Assembly (NCBI GenBank): GCA_963556145.1
Contig: OY744469.1
Coordinates: 868,001-932,000, forward strand
Direction of reading: 5' to 3'
DNA from: Hygrocybe punicea
Lineage: Eukaryota; Basidiomycota; Agaricomycetes; Agaricales; Hygrophoraceae
Length of the DNA stretch: 64,000 nucleotides
Positions 45,928 through 56,792 of this stretch are shown piece after piece. The stretch's first letter is position 1; each line of letters starts with the position of its first letter. Below the pieces are notes generated by a model, which was given only the letters and a program-made list of their open reading frames with translations, made no database searches and was not told the DNA's origin. Position numbers and translations under genes: made by a program.

Positions 45928-47230
45928 ATGCCAGAGCACCCCAGGTAAGTCTTCCATTTATCCTTTTCATTTATTCTACTAACTAATTATTAATAAACCG
46001 TTTTAGGTTTTCTTTGCCGCACCAAACGAACGTGAACGCAACAGCAACAACAAGTAGACGCGGTGCGGGCGACAAGGAGACGGAGGACGCAGCTGTGAAT
46101 GGGAGCAACCCAGGACGACCACGACAGCAAGATCGAGGACGACGGGAATGACGACGACGGGGTGAACGAACGAACGCGACGACAGCGCGAAAGGGGAATA
46201 CAACGACGGTAACCGGGGCAGCGGGCATGGGGACGGGGACGGGGACAAAGGACAACGGACAATGGAAACGAGGACGACGGGGATGGGGGAACGGGACCAC
46301 GAGGACCACGGAGCCCGAGACAACAAGGACGACGGCAATGGGGACGATGACGAGGATGATGACGAGGACAGCGAGCATGGGGATGGGGATGGGGGCAACG
46401 GACGACGGGCGACGGAAACAACGAGGGAATGGGATGACGAGGACAACGAGACCGGGACAACAAGGACGACGGCAATGGGGATGATGACGAGGATGACGAC
46501 GAGGACAGCGAGCACGGGGATGGGGACAGGGGCAACGGATGACGGGCGACGGAAACAACGAGGGAATGGGATGACGAGGACAACGAGACCGGGACAACAA
46601 GGACGACGGCAACAGGGACAACGAGGACGGAAACGGCGAGGACAGGACAGCAAACAGGACAGCAACAACAACATGAACGGCATGGGGCCGACGGCCGTGG
46701 GCCACCACACAGGAACGGGGACGACAAGGACAAGGACAGCGAGGACGGGAATGGGGATGGGGACAACAGGCAACGGAAACGAGGATGGCCGGGATGAGGG
46801 ATGACAACAATGGAGACCGCGACAACAAGGACAAGGACAACAAGGACAACGACAATGGGGGACGGTGAGGACAGAAATGGCGAGGGACGGCAAACGGGAC
46901 GGCTACGGCAACATGAATGGGAACAGGGCCAGACGGGAACAACAACAATGATGGGGGTGACGAGGGCGATGCGGAGGGGCGTGGACATGTAGGTAACCCC
47001 GGTATGTAAATTTTTAGGTCTCCCCCGTTTCCCTCCCGTTTCCCTCCCCTTCCCCCCGTTTCCCTCTCCTCTGCCCCTTCTCCCCCTGCATATCTCCTGC
47101 CCCCTGCCACCCCCTCCCATCCACCTCCTGCCCTTCTCCCCTTGCCCACCCCCTCCATTCCCCCTGGTCATTTCCCCCTCTCCTCTTCTCTCCACCACCA
47201 CCACCACCACCTCCCACCCTCATCCCCTGA

Positions 47231-48544
47231 TAATATAATGTAGATATGTATATAATTAAGCAAAATAATTATGTGATTTGCAATGTCTATTTTAAGTAAG
47301 TTGCTAAATGTAAATTATTTAAAATTATGTTATAACATATGATATAATGATTTATTGGTATGGTTACTTAGCAGATGCTGAGCAGGGTGAGACATCCCAG
47401 AAAAGGCTGTGGGATGTCCCACAAGCTGACAGGGATGTCCCAGATAAGCTGTGGGATGTCCCACAGGCTGGCTGGGGGCTGAGAGGGATGTCCCAGACAA
47501 GGCTGTGGGACATCCTACAAGCTCACAGGGATATCACAGAAGCTGAGAGGGATGTCCCAACCAAGCCTCTGTGAGATGTCCCCTTACTTTAAGCCCAAGT
47601 CCACTTTCCTCAAGAAGCACTCTAACCTTAACATAGATTGAAAATTAGATCTCTCCTCTGCATCTGCATCCCAGTCAGCCATTGTATGCACAGCCAATAA
47701 TGTAATAACCACTGATATCCTGATCAAATCCTCTTCATAATACACTTGTTCAATTTTCAGCTCAGCCTCCTCTGCATATGTAGCCCCACTTCTCTTTGTT
47801 TATTATGCATGCTCTGCTCACTCACTCCCCTACAAGCTTCAGGCACAAGGGATTGGTTTACTAGAAGCACACCCTCCTCTTTCCCATCTCATTACCCAAA
47901 ATCTCCAGCCCTTTTCCTCTCCTACTCCTTCTGTCTTTATATGTGGAAACAACTGAAGGAGAATCAGCTCTGTGACTCTCAAATGTACAATCTTATACTA
48001 TGCTATCGCACCCATGGTACCTATAGTGGCCATGACAAGGCCTTGAAATTTACAACTAGATGCTATCATCATTCTGAGTCTTCTATTAAATACCTATGGA
48101 AGGGGCGTCTCAAATTCCCCCAGACACCTCCTCTGGTAGGGATGTCCCATGGGGCCACAACACCAAATGTCATCCCATGGGCCATCCCATATACTGGACC
48201 AGGGACAACAGGATGTCCCAATGTATGGTCCCAGGGATGATGGTTTTGTTCCAGGGCTGCCCAGTACTTGTACCAACATGTAGATGGTTCAGTACTAGGA
48301 GTGAGTTGAAACTAGTTGCCCAGGCTTGGGGGTAGCCTGAAGTGCATATGAACACTGCACTAACCATCATTGGCTGACAAAAAGAACCTCTCAAGAAACT
48401 CCAAGCTCATATGATTAGCTTTGAAAAGAAGCTATCTGCTCACACATATTCTATTTTAGTCAATTGTGGGGGATGATCTATAGCAGGAGTACAATCAGGA
48501 TGGATAGTATTGGTCTGAACTTGACAGTCATGTTTGAATGTGCA
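47231..48544. other. No gene recognised; short tandem GGGATGTCCCA motifs at 47,385-47,580
   Basis: The GGGATGTCCCA phrase, itself a near-palindrome, recurs roughly every 20-40 bp, and again singly near 48,135-48,230. The rest is unremarkable AT-rich sequence. Confidence 0.45.
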
Positions 48545-48860
48545 ACCAGTCTGAGTCATAATGGTTGGCCCAGGATATATCCTGACTCAATAAGCCTAGA
48601 CCATCTCAGTTGAGCCAGGATATATCCTGAGAAATTCAGCCTGAACCATGTCAGTTGGGCCAGGATATATCTTGGGAACATCAGCCTGAACCATCCCAGT
48701 TGGGCCAGGATATATCCTGAGAAAATCAGCCTAGACCATCCCAGTTGGGTCAGGATATATCCTGAGAAATTCAGCCTGAACCATGTCAGTTGGACCAGGA
48801 TATATCCTGAGAACCTCAGCCTAGACCATGTCAGTTGGGCCAGGATATATCTCAGCCTGA
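48545..48860 (-). repeat. 45-bp minisatellite, right copy (inverted)
   Basis: About six units of CCAGTTGGGCCAGGATATATCCTG type, the complement of the units at 38,235-38,530. Confidence 0.8.
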
Positions 48861-48934
48861 TTCAGCTATCCCCAAGTCAGTTGGGTGATCTCATTTTCAG
48901 GCATCCCATCTCAGTTGGTAATATCTTGCTGAAT

Positions 48935-49071
48935 CTGGTGCCAGGTCTTGGTCGGAATCTCCATCTTCTGTCTGTTCAAAGTCAGACCTCGCCTCTTCTT
49001 TGGTGAGTTCAGAGACTTCATTGAGAGCAATCTGGTGAAGTAGTGTGCCGATGGCTTTTGCAGATTTGCAA
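48935..49071 (-). pseudogene. Gene E, middle part of exon 2
   Basis: Encodes CKSAKAIGTLLHQIALNEV, SELTKEEARSDFEQTEDGD and DQDLAPD. The right edge meets the LTR target duplication ACATG (49,072-49,076). Joining 49,071 to 54,335 continues the reading frame (RHV|CKSAK). The left edge is the 10.8-kb insertion. Confidence 0.6.
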
Positions 49072-51703
49072 ACATGTGTTACGTTTTTCAACTCCGCAAC
49101 TCCGATCCCGACTCCATTACCCACGATGACGATTCCACTTTACCATACCTTCCTTTTTCGTTCCCCTTTACCTTTTGTCTTCTTTTGGACCTTGTTGTTT
49201 ATTCTTGTCCTTGTTCTCTTTTCTTCCTTTCTTCTTCTAGAACAATCCAGACCGACCATGGACATCTCCCACGTGACCTTGTTGTACCCGAATAGTCTCC
49301 TTGCCGATGGACGTCACCGACATTGTCTTTTCCCTTCGATATCTTGTTTACGCTATCCCACGACAAACCGATCACAATGGCTGTACTCCCGACACAGCTC
49401 ATTACCGTAATTGTTATTGGCAGCATTGCCATCACCTTCCTGATCGGTTTCTACTTTGTTATGATCTATCTTTGGCATCGGCACCGAAACCCTTCCACCA
49501 TTGATACTTCTGACTTCCACCTCAACAATATATCGACACGTAATTGACAATTGCCATTCCCGGATATTTGGTTTCCATATTCGTACCCTGTGCCCACCAT
49601 TATCCTCCCTGACGATCCGACGACATTCCTCACCTGCATGCGAACTCTGAACAATCCCCGATCACGGGACATTTCACTGTTCTCTCTAATCCGACCATTG
49701 CCGAAGCACATTCTTTTGGACTTCGACCACAGACCATACGACTTCCCAAACAGTGAACCAACCCCTATCGCATATTGTTCGCACGACACCGCTTCAATGC
49801 AGTACCCGACGACTTGTTCCCACAGCTTGTCACTCATGCCATGACTCGAAACCTGGACCCACATTCATTTATCCTTTTCCATCTTTCATCTTGATACCTC
49901 CCACACTCGTTTACAATGATACCCTTTCTTGGACGAATACCGACATCAAGTGGACCTTCTTGTTCCACAAACAAGACAAGACATCGCTCCTCGATACGTC
50001 ATCAACACAGACATCATCATCCGGTACAGCTTGTGCTGTTCACATGTCTGACCTCGATTAGCCCACTGTCCTAGTTGGTTTTTTCCTTTATACATTCCTT
50101 CATTTTCTTTCATACCAACCTTGCCGTTACATCCACACCACCTCATGACACTCTCATCACCAACCCCACACTGGACGATACCCATCTTCGACCCGACCGT
50201 GCAATGCACTTGCCAGACTGCGCACTTGCCTGTTGCAGCAAGTGTAGACCCCGAATAGGCAATTCTGCACATCACATGATCTGATGACAAATCATCCGAG
50301 TCATCCGGACCCCCTCTATTCCTCAATGACACCCGGGCCTCCAGTTGGATCGCGAGAACATTGACATGAGGACGCCTCATGTACGCCTCATGGTGAACAC
50401 ATGGTAGAGTTGGACATGTTATGGCTTCATGGTTGTATTTCTATTTACCTCCCCTCAAGACCAGTCACTATATATACTGTTCTTGTTGTTGGTTCGGACT
50501 TTTTCTTCTTTCCTTTCCTTACGTTTAGTCTGGTTCTTGGGGCAGACTCATCTTGTTTTGGGTAACCCCCACGGCTCGCAACGACACTAGACCTTGACCC
50601 CCCCTGTTAGCAGTGTTGTCTTAGCTGTAAGCAACAATGAAAGCTGCTGTTCTCCCCTCTGGAAGCCGATCCCCTGTTAAGTTGATTGTTGCCGGAGCCC
50701 GCTGCAGAAGCGATCCGTAACAAAAGACTAAACGTTTCCCAACTCCCCCGACATTCAACTTTCGACATGAACGAACGAACCCCCTCCTCTCTCCCGAATC
50801 TCTCCCTCGTCCTCCCCTACACCCTCTTCCTCTCCTACTCCTCCCGACTTTATCCATCCCTCAACCCTGACCCCACACGAATGGACGAACGAACAATGCT
50901 AGCCTGTTACTGATGCAGACCTGAAATCTGTTGATGTACACTAGCCACCCGGACCCCGAATGATTGTTGAATACTCCGAATGGTCAACCTCAAGACTGCC
51001 GCCCTGCGAATTATTTATGGTTGATCCATAATAATTGCTCAAGCCCAATCCTGGAACCCGAATCGAAATAAATCCCTGACTAACGTCACCACCATCATTC
51101 CGCTACTTCAATCAATACGATAATTACGACATGAAATGATGCAATGGACAAGACTTGTCATTGCCCCAGATGCAGAAGGATACTGCTAGACAAACCAATC
51201 GCCTTAGGTATCCCACCTTCATGAATCAAATATGTTTTGGTTGTACCAGACATATTATGACTCCCTCTTCCTGGACGAACCGAAAATCAACGAACTCTTC
51301 AAACCGCCTTCCTAGCCTTCCTTCCATCTCCTCCCCCCATCTCCTCACCAAATGCAGAAAGCCCAGAGAAAGCCAGTATGCATACGAAACCCCGAATCCT
51401 GTGATGACCTGTACATGTTGTAACAAAGAGAAGTGGTTGATCTTAGTAGTCTGTTGGAACAGATGAAAGGGGACCCTCTTTGTTTGACATGGATGAACAA
51501 ATGACCAAGACTATAATGATTGTCATGAACGGAACACATACGAAACGCCACTCCTTACCGATTTGGATAGCGCGGATCGGCATATCAGGTGATATCCCGC
51601 TACACACCCTCTTTTCTAGAAGTTTGATCCCCGATCATACATACGAATCCACGAGGCAACCAAAACCCTGGTACATGGACCGATCACTGGAAACTCCGAC
51701 ACG

Positions 51704-52180
51704 ATGCTGACAACGAGGCATGGTAATTACCGAAGATGGAAAACTTCTTTAAACCACCCACTTGTCGTCACCCTGGCCAACCTCTGCCCTCCAGACCATC
51801 CCTACCCATGGCCTGACCGCCGGTCCTGGAGTGACCCCTACGTTTGGTGTTTGCTCGACCGTCCTGACGACTGGGTTGACTATATCAGTTGGAACGATCC
51901 TCGTATCCCCCACCTGGTCACCATCCACGATATTTTCCTCGGTCCTATCTTACAGGAACTACATCGACTTCGCAACCGTCTACGGCCTACCGCACAAAGA
52001 AATCATCGCATCCAGACCCTCATCCACGAATTACAAGTTCTCCTCGACTTTGACGTACCATTCCATCGACTTGTTGTTCGGATCCCCGCTCCTCATCTTG
52101 CACCCGTACCCCAGAATCATCGTGACACACGTATCGTCCAGCATCCTCGACACCGTCCCCACCGTCGACATCGACAATGA
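51704..52180 (+). CDS. ORF of the non-autonomous LTR element, 158 aa
   Basis: Open frame with RRWKTSLNHPLVVTLANLCPP, WSDPYVWCLLDRPDDWVDY and a His/Arg/Pro-rich tail. The Trp-rich, basic composition could suit a nucleic-acid-binding or gag-like role, but no zinc knuckle is present. It overlaps by 4 bases (ATGA) the next frame, which starts at 52,177. Confidence 0.3.
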   Translation: MLTTRHGNYRRWKTSLNHPLVVTLANLCPPDHPYPWPDRRSWSDPYVWCLLDRPDDWVDYISWNDPRIPHLVTIHDIFLGPILQELHRLRNRLRPTAQRNHRIQTLIHELQVLLDFDVPFHRLVVRIPAPHLAPVPQNHRDTRIVQHPRHRPHRRHRQ

Positions 52181-52668
52181 GTCTCGACGTACCCTTTATC
52201 TTCGATGATCTGGACAATGAGCTATATTTTGGTGCAGTGAACATTTGCGGTGAAGAACATCCAACTCCCCCCATTGATGACTTTGATGCGTACATGGACA
52301 GTCTCACTGATCTCCCGACACCCCCTCGAAAAGTAACCCACCGACTGCATATAGAGATGGATGATGAATACCGAGCATGGTTGTATTCTCCACCTCTTGT
52401 CTCGCTCCAAACCCAGTCACGTCGCCGCTCTCCACTTCTTCCCCAATCCCAGAAAAAGAAACTCGACCGTGCACACCGTTCTGACGGCCATAACATGCAG
52501 AACAAACGCTCGAGACATGGGACCAAAGAACCCGATTATCATCGTCATGCCTTATTTTGTGCAATGCATGAGCGTATGGTGAAGGGGAAGGAGAATGACA
52601 TCCATGGATTGGATTGGAGATTGATGTTGTTTGTGAAAGGATACACCCCTGTCATGTATGATTCATAG
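52177..52668 (+). CDS. ORF of the non-autonomous LTR element, 163 aa, overlapping ATGA start
   Basis: Begins MSLDVPFIFDDLDNELYF, acidic at first (DDFDAYMDSLTDLPTPP), then basic (SQKKKLDRAHRSD). It ends in a mixed hydrophobic segment (WRLMLFVKGYTPVMYDS). The ATG overlaps the stop of the previous frame as ATGA, an arrangement associated with termination-reinitiation. No known domain. Confidence 0.3.
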   Translation: MSLDVPFIFDDLDNELYFGAVNICGEEHPTPPIDDFDAYMDSLTDLPTPPRKVTHRLHIEMDDEYRAWLYSPPLVSLQTQSRRRSPLLPQSQKKKLDRAHRSDGHNMQNKRSRHGTKEPDYHRHALFCAMHERMVKGKENDIHGLDWRLMLFVKGYTPVMYDS

Positions 52669-54334
52669 AATGGACTTTCCCCTGTATGTAAACGACCTCG
52701 ACATTATTTACACCAACAAAAACACCCAGAAGAAGAAACAGAATACCCAGAAACAGAAGAGAAGAAACAGAAATGGAATGGACAGATGGAACATGACCAT
52801 AGAGAAACATGTAGCAGGTTCTCTCACCAGCTATACAAATAAGAGACGAAGCAGCAGGTTCTCTCACCAGCTATATAAGTAAGAGATGAATATCCGAAAT
52901 GATATAAAATCTATGACCTCCAGACGCATGCATGATCGCTATAAGCCGTAGAATGAACCTTGATGTCTATGAACACCAGAACTGAACCAGAAGGATACTG
53001 GTTATCAAACCAATGACCTCCAATCCCATATGGAAAGGAACCCGATGTGCTGCTGACCAGTATGGCAGTAAATGCACCAGAAAAAGAAACAGTGAAGAAT
53101 GAATCCCCATCCGAAATCCTTTGCCAATGTATAACTCGGAACTGGCAACTCTTTCATCTTCCTTATCCCGAATTCCCAAACATCTTCTGACCGACACCAG
53201 ACCCTGTTGCATTCATGGAATATGAAGAAATCTCGCACACCATTTGAGTGTAGGAAATCCACGATCAGTCAACAACACCGATATCTGAAACGATATAAAT
53301 CTATGCCCATTCAAATGTCCGTAATGACTATAAACTTCTGACACCCAGAACTCTCTGGCATCCAGAACTCCCTCATCCCAAAAATGCCGACCACCTAATT
53401 CTCTTTGAACCGAAAACCCTGAATGAACACCTGGACCCCGACAACCCTTACCTCCTTTCAACCCGACACCCTTGACGACTTAATAACGAAATAACAATGA
53501 TCTCTGAATATCCACAATGACAAAAAACAATTGGACGAACCCGAATATATTTCTTTTTAACCCTTGTAACTCAGTAATGTCTTCATGATTCATGATTTAA
53601 TGACCTTTGGACTGACATTTTTTCCTCCTTCATGTTTTTGATTTCTTGCCGACCTTGATCATGTCGTTAAACTGTCTGTTCTTTCCTTGTATTTTTTTCC
53701 TTGTTCTTTGTTTCCCTTGTTCTTTGTTCTTCCGGTTAATCGGGACGATTCCCCTTGTTCCGGGGGTATTGTTATGTTTTTCAACTCTGCAACTCCGATC
53801 CCGACTCCATTACCCACGATGACGATTCCACTTTACCATACCTTCCTTTTTCGTTCCCCTTTACCTTTTGTCTTCTTTTGGACCTTGTTGTTTATTCTTG
53901 TCCTTGTTCTCTTTTCTTCCTTTCTTCTTCTAGAACAATCCAGACCGACCATGGACATCTCCCACGTGACCTTGTTGTACCCGAATAGTCTCCTTGCCGA
54001 TGGACGTCACCGACATTGTCTTTGGACATGTTATGGCTTCATGGTTGTATTTCTATTTACCTCCCCTCAAGACCAGTCACTATATATACTGTTCTTGTTG
54101 TTGGTTCGGACTTTTTCTTCTTTCCTTTCCTTACGTTTAGTCTGGTTCTTGGGGCAGACTCATCTTGTTTTGGGTAACCCCCACGGCTCGCAACGACACT
54201 AGACCTTGACCCCCCCTGTTAGCAGTGTTGTCTTAGCTGTAAGCAACAATGAAAGCTGCTGTTCTCCCCTCTGGAAGCCGATCCCCTGTTAAGTTGATTG
54301 TTGCCGGAGCCCACTGCAGAAGCGATCCGTAACA

Positions 54335-54707
54335 ACATGGCGGCCAGCTGTGGGGCTGATGTCAGAGTCAACTGTTTCATCAGTTGCTGTGATTGATGTC
54401 ACGGTGGGTTTTGGAGCTGCAGACATTTGTATTAGTTGGTTGTATTCCATAATATGTGGGAATCAGTATATCTACCGCGAATGCGAATACGCCTCTCTTT
54501 CTTCCCTAATCCAATGACCTTATTCTGCAGTTCAGAAGACTCAGTATCCAATGCAGTTTTGGAACTTGTGCTTGCGATGCAAGGATTGTTTATGTCCAAT
54601 GTGTCAGCAGCATCATCGATGGGTACAACTGCATCACAGTCAATGGCTGTGGACTTTTTCTTGACTTTGGCTTGTTGTTTTCGCCTTTTGACTGCTCCCT
54701 GACCCAT
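54335..54707 (-). pseudogene. Gene E, N-terminal exons
   Basis: Exon 1 (54,707-54,476) starts MGQGAVKRRKQQAKVKKK, a nuclear-localisation-like basic start, and ends RRIRIR. A 59-bp intron leads into exon 2 (54,416-54,335; APKPTVTSITATDETVDSD), which breaks off at the LTR insertion. The start is 63 bp from the oppositely oriented start of gene H. Confidence 0.6.
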
Positions 54708-54770
54708 TGTGGAGGTGAGTAAAAGACACAATTGTTTGTTTATTCGTTTCGATGGTGTTTCCAAAGTCCG

Positions 54771-56011
54771 ATGGCAACACTTCCACTCAAGTCCATGGAG
54801 AACGAAGAATCCAGCTTGACCTCTTCAGCTGAAGAGGACCGAATTCATCTTGATCCATTGTACTCCACTCCTCCTCCTCCTCAAACCACTGCACCACGAT
54901 TATACCACACTCCCAAGAAGAATATTCAACGGCCCCCGTCAGTTCCCACTGTTGTCGCTAAAAGGCTCAAAATTGTCTGCCCATCCACACACGTTGAACG
55001 TTGTCTTATTACCAATGAATGCCAGCCCCCCAGGGCCATTGAGAAACCTCACCTCCTCATTCGTGCCACTCAGGTACGGCGGGTAAGATATATGTCTCTT
55101 ATAGCCGCTAGCTACTAAACTATAGCCACAGCTGTGTCAGCTTGAATATGCCTGGGGTAGGCGTCCGAATACTTTAAATGTGGACAGTACCAGAAATCTA
55201 TTTTACTGTCAGGATTTTACACTCCTGTATATTTCTGTATTCTAATGTCTTATACCAGTACACGCTGATCTCCATAAATTATTTGATGCTGGCGATTGGG
55301 CGCTCATTCCGTCCATTGAAACATTGAACAAAATTTTCAATGATACAAATGTCTTCATTAACAACCACAGGGAAAGGCCAGACTATCTAACGGTCAGTGG
55401 TTTCTCGGACAAAAATTCAGCATTGCTCATGATCAGACCAGATCTTGCCGGATCTGCCTCCAGCTCAGTTTTGGACATATAAATTCATTTCCATCAAACT
55501 TCTCCAACAGAATGTTACAATTTTTCGCCGCAACCTCGCTGAGCCGAAGGAGGCAGCTTCAGCTTCAGCTTCCCCTGAGTCACCGCCGACTTCTCAAAGT
55601 ACCCAAACTTCCCATCAGCCTTATGACGCGCCATACGCAGAATTTCCATCACTCATATCCCACGTCTATCCGGACTTTGTGATAGTTAATGCAGGAGAAA
55701 AGTTCTACAAAGCTCATGCCCTTGTCGCAACTGTCCCCAGTCTGCAAGACATATGGACACACCTTATCCACATCTGGACTGATTGGTCCCCTGATCTGCC
55801 GGATGCATTCTTTACACTTCCTGGATCCTGGCTCGGTGATTTTTCTGGCACGGGAAAATCTGACGATGGGGGTGAGGACAATGATGGTGGAGGTAACACT
55901 AGCATGCGCAAACTTCGCCCTCATGTGATGGCCACAGGAAAGGCATCGTCATCAAAAGAGATAGCAAGTCAACTGATAGGGAAGGCAGGCGTGACGAAGA
56001 GGGTAAATTAA
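54771..56011 (+). pseudogene. Gene H, divergent partner of gene E, unknown function
   Basis: Exon 1 from ATG 54,771 encodes MATLPLKSMENEESSLTSS with a Pro-rich stretch, up to HLLIRATQ. After an intron of about 185 bp comes HADLHKLFDAGDWALIPS, ETLNKIFNDTNVFINNHRE, SALLMIRPDLA. The frame then changes near 55,460 to FWTYKFISIKLLQQNVTIF, SHVYPDFVIVNAGEKFYKA, IWTHLIHIWTDWSPDLPDAFF and a Gly/Ser-rich tail. The frame change has no good intron, so I call the copy broken. No enzymatic motif. The divergent arrangement with E suggests a shared promoter. Confidence 0.45.
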
Positions 56012-56158
56012 TCAACAAGGGTGGCAACGCGATCCCAACAGCCAACAAGAGTGGAGAGGACCAAGCGCAAAAAAGGTGGTAATAGTGACGAACATGATGA
56101 GGGAATTACTTGCTAGCGTACATTCATTCTTATTATAACTTAAAAGCGAATAGATAAG

Positions 56159-56590
56159 ATGTCAGATCAGTTGAGAACCAATCTAATTTCCCCTCTGCTC
56201 CCAGTCGATGGCAACTTCTCTGGGTCCTCTATCATGTATCCGGACTCGATGGAGGACTGGTCCCACGGAGTTGCAGAGGCATTATCGAAAACAGGTATCC
56301 CACTTCATAACACCGAAGATAGTGGGGTAATGCAGTATGCCAAGGAAAAGGGGTGTCCTCCACGTGAGGCCTCTTGGCATTCATGGAGAACCAATTGGAT
56401 TATTGACCCAGTCAATGATTCACTGGTAAAGTCTGAATTCTCGAGCAATTATTGGGTGGTCTATCATCACATGCAGTATCTTCCTATTGAGCCTCTTGCC
56501 AGTGATATTCAATGGTATGAGATGGATGAGCAGAATCAGGCCCTGTGCAATGATTCTGACAGTGACTGGGAATTCAGTGAGGGAGGGTGA
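56159..56590 (+). CDS. Small hypothetical ORF, 143 aa
   Basis: Starts MSDQLRTNLISPLLP and ends DSDWEFSEGG. It contains WSHGVAEALSKTGIPLH and a Trp-rich centre (ASWHSWRTNWIIDP). It follows gene H by about 150 bp on the same strand and could be its continuation or an independent accessory gene. No family recognised. Confidence 0.35.
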   Translation: MSDQLRTNLISPLLPVDGNFSGSSIMYPDSMEDWSHGVAEALSKTGIPLHNTEDSGVMQYAKEKGCPPREASWHSWRTNWIIDPVNDSLVKSEFSSNYWVVYHHMQYLPIEPLASDIQWYEMDEQNQALCNDSDSDWEFSEGG

Positions 56591-56792
56591 ATGGTGTGGT
56601 GGTACTTCTTCTCTGTAACTATTCTGTTGATGTACATATATCAGCTTTACTAAAAGCTCAAAGTCTGACAAGCCTAAATGTTCAATGGTGCCAACAGTAT
56701 TTTGGGTATAGTTACAAAGAAAAACAAAGGAAGAACATACAGGAACAGAAGACATATACCAAAATTTATCTACAACCAAATGGAAAAAGGTA

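Larger units (their letters stand above)
43100..47230. repeat. Multi-kb imperfect palindrome of triplet-rich arms with an assembly gap
   Basis: The inner arms 44,200-44,622 and 44,724-45,197 are complementary apart from the run of N, with a 101-base loop. The match resumes outward at 44,159-44,199 and 45,936-45,976, once the insertion at 45,200-45,927 is skipped. It continues, more diverged, through triplet-rich sequence on each side (CGT-type left, GAC-type right). Each arm has a splice-like GAGCACCCCAG|GTAAGTC boundary (45,936-45,952 and complement at 44,184-44,199). Outer limits are uncertain. Long open frames in the arms follow from composition. Confidence 0.7.
38172..48934. mobile_element. 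10.8-kb insertion bounded by inverted 45-bp minisatellites
   Basis: Both ends start ATTCAGCAAGATATTACC and then run through GGGATGCCTGAAAATGAGATC into about six tandem 45-bp units (38,235-38,530; inverted at 48,545-48,860) around CAGGATATATCCTG. The insertion separates parts of gene E. I see no target duplication. Inside are an inverted repeat at 38.85-39.21 kb, a Harbinger element, a multi-kb palindrome and minisatellite-like sequence at 47.4-47.6 kb. No transposase that would mobilise this whole unit is recognisable. Confidence 0.55.
49077..54334 (+). mobile_element. Non-autonomous LTR retrotransposon (LARD-like), 5-bp target duplication
   Basis: The 5' LTR is 49,077-50,722 (TGTTACG...CGTAACA) and the 3' LTR is 53,770-54,334. 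Direct copies of ACATG flank them (49,072-49,076 and 54,335-54,339). The 3' LTR lacks about 1.08 kb from its middle relative to the 5' LTR; the missing part is present in the solo LTR at 31,002, so it is a deletion. The 3.05-kb internal region has no reverse transcriptase, protease or integrase. It carries the ORFs at 51,704-52,668. Such elements depend on proteins of a related autonomous element. Confidence 0.85.

Noticed and set aside
45983..47210. Frames of about 300-400 codons (Ser/Pro/Arg-rich) on the minus strand
   Set aside because: They follow from CCTC/GAC-type composition in the palindrome arm; overlapping frames are equally open.
38162..48944. 9-10-bp MULE-like target duplication at the minisatellite-bounded insertion
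   Set aside because: The flanks (GGTCCAGGGC and CTGGTGCCAG) do not match.
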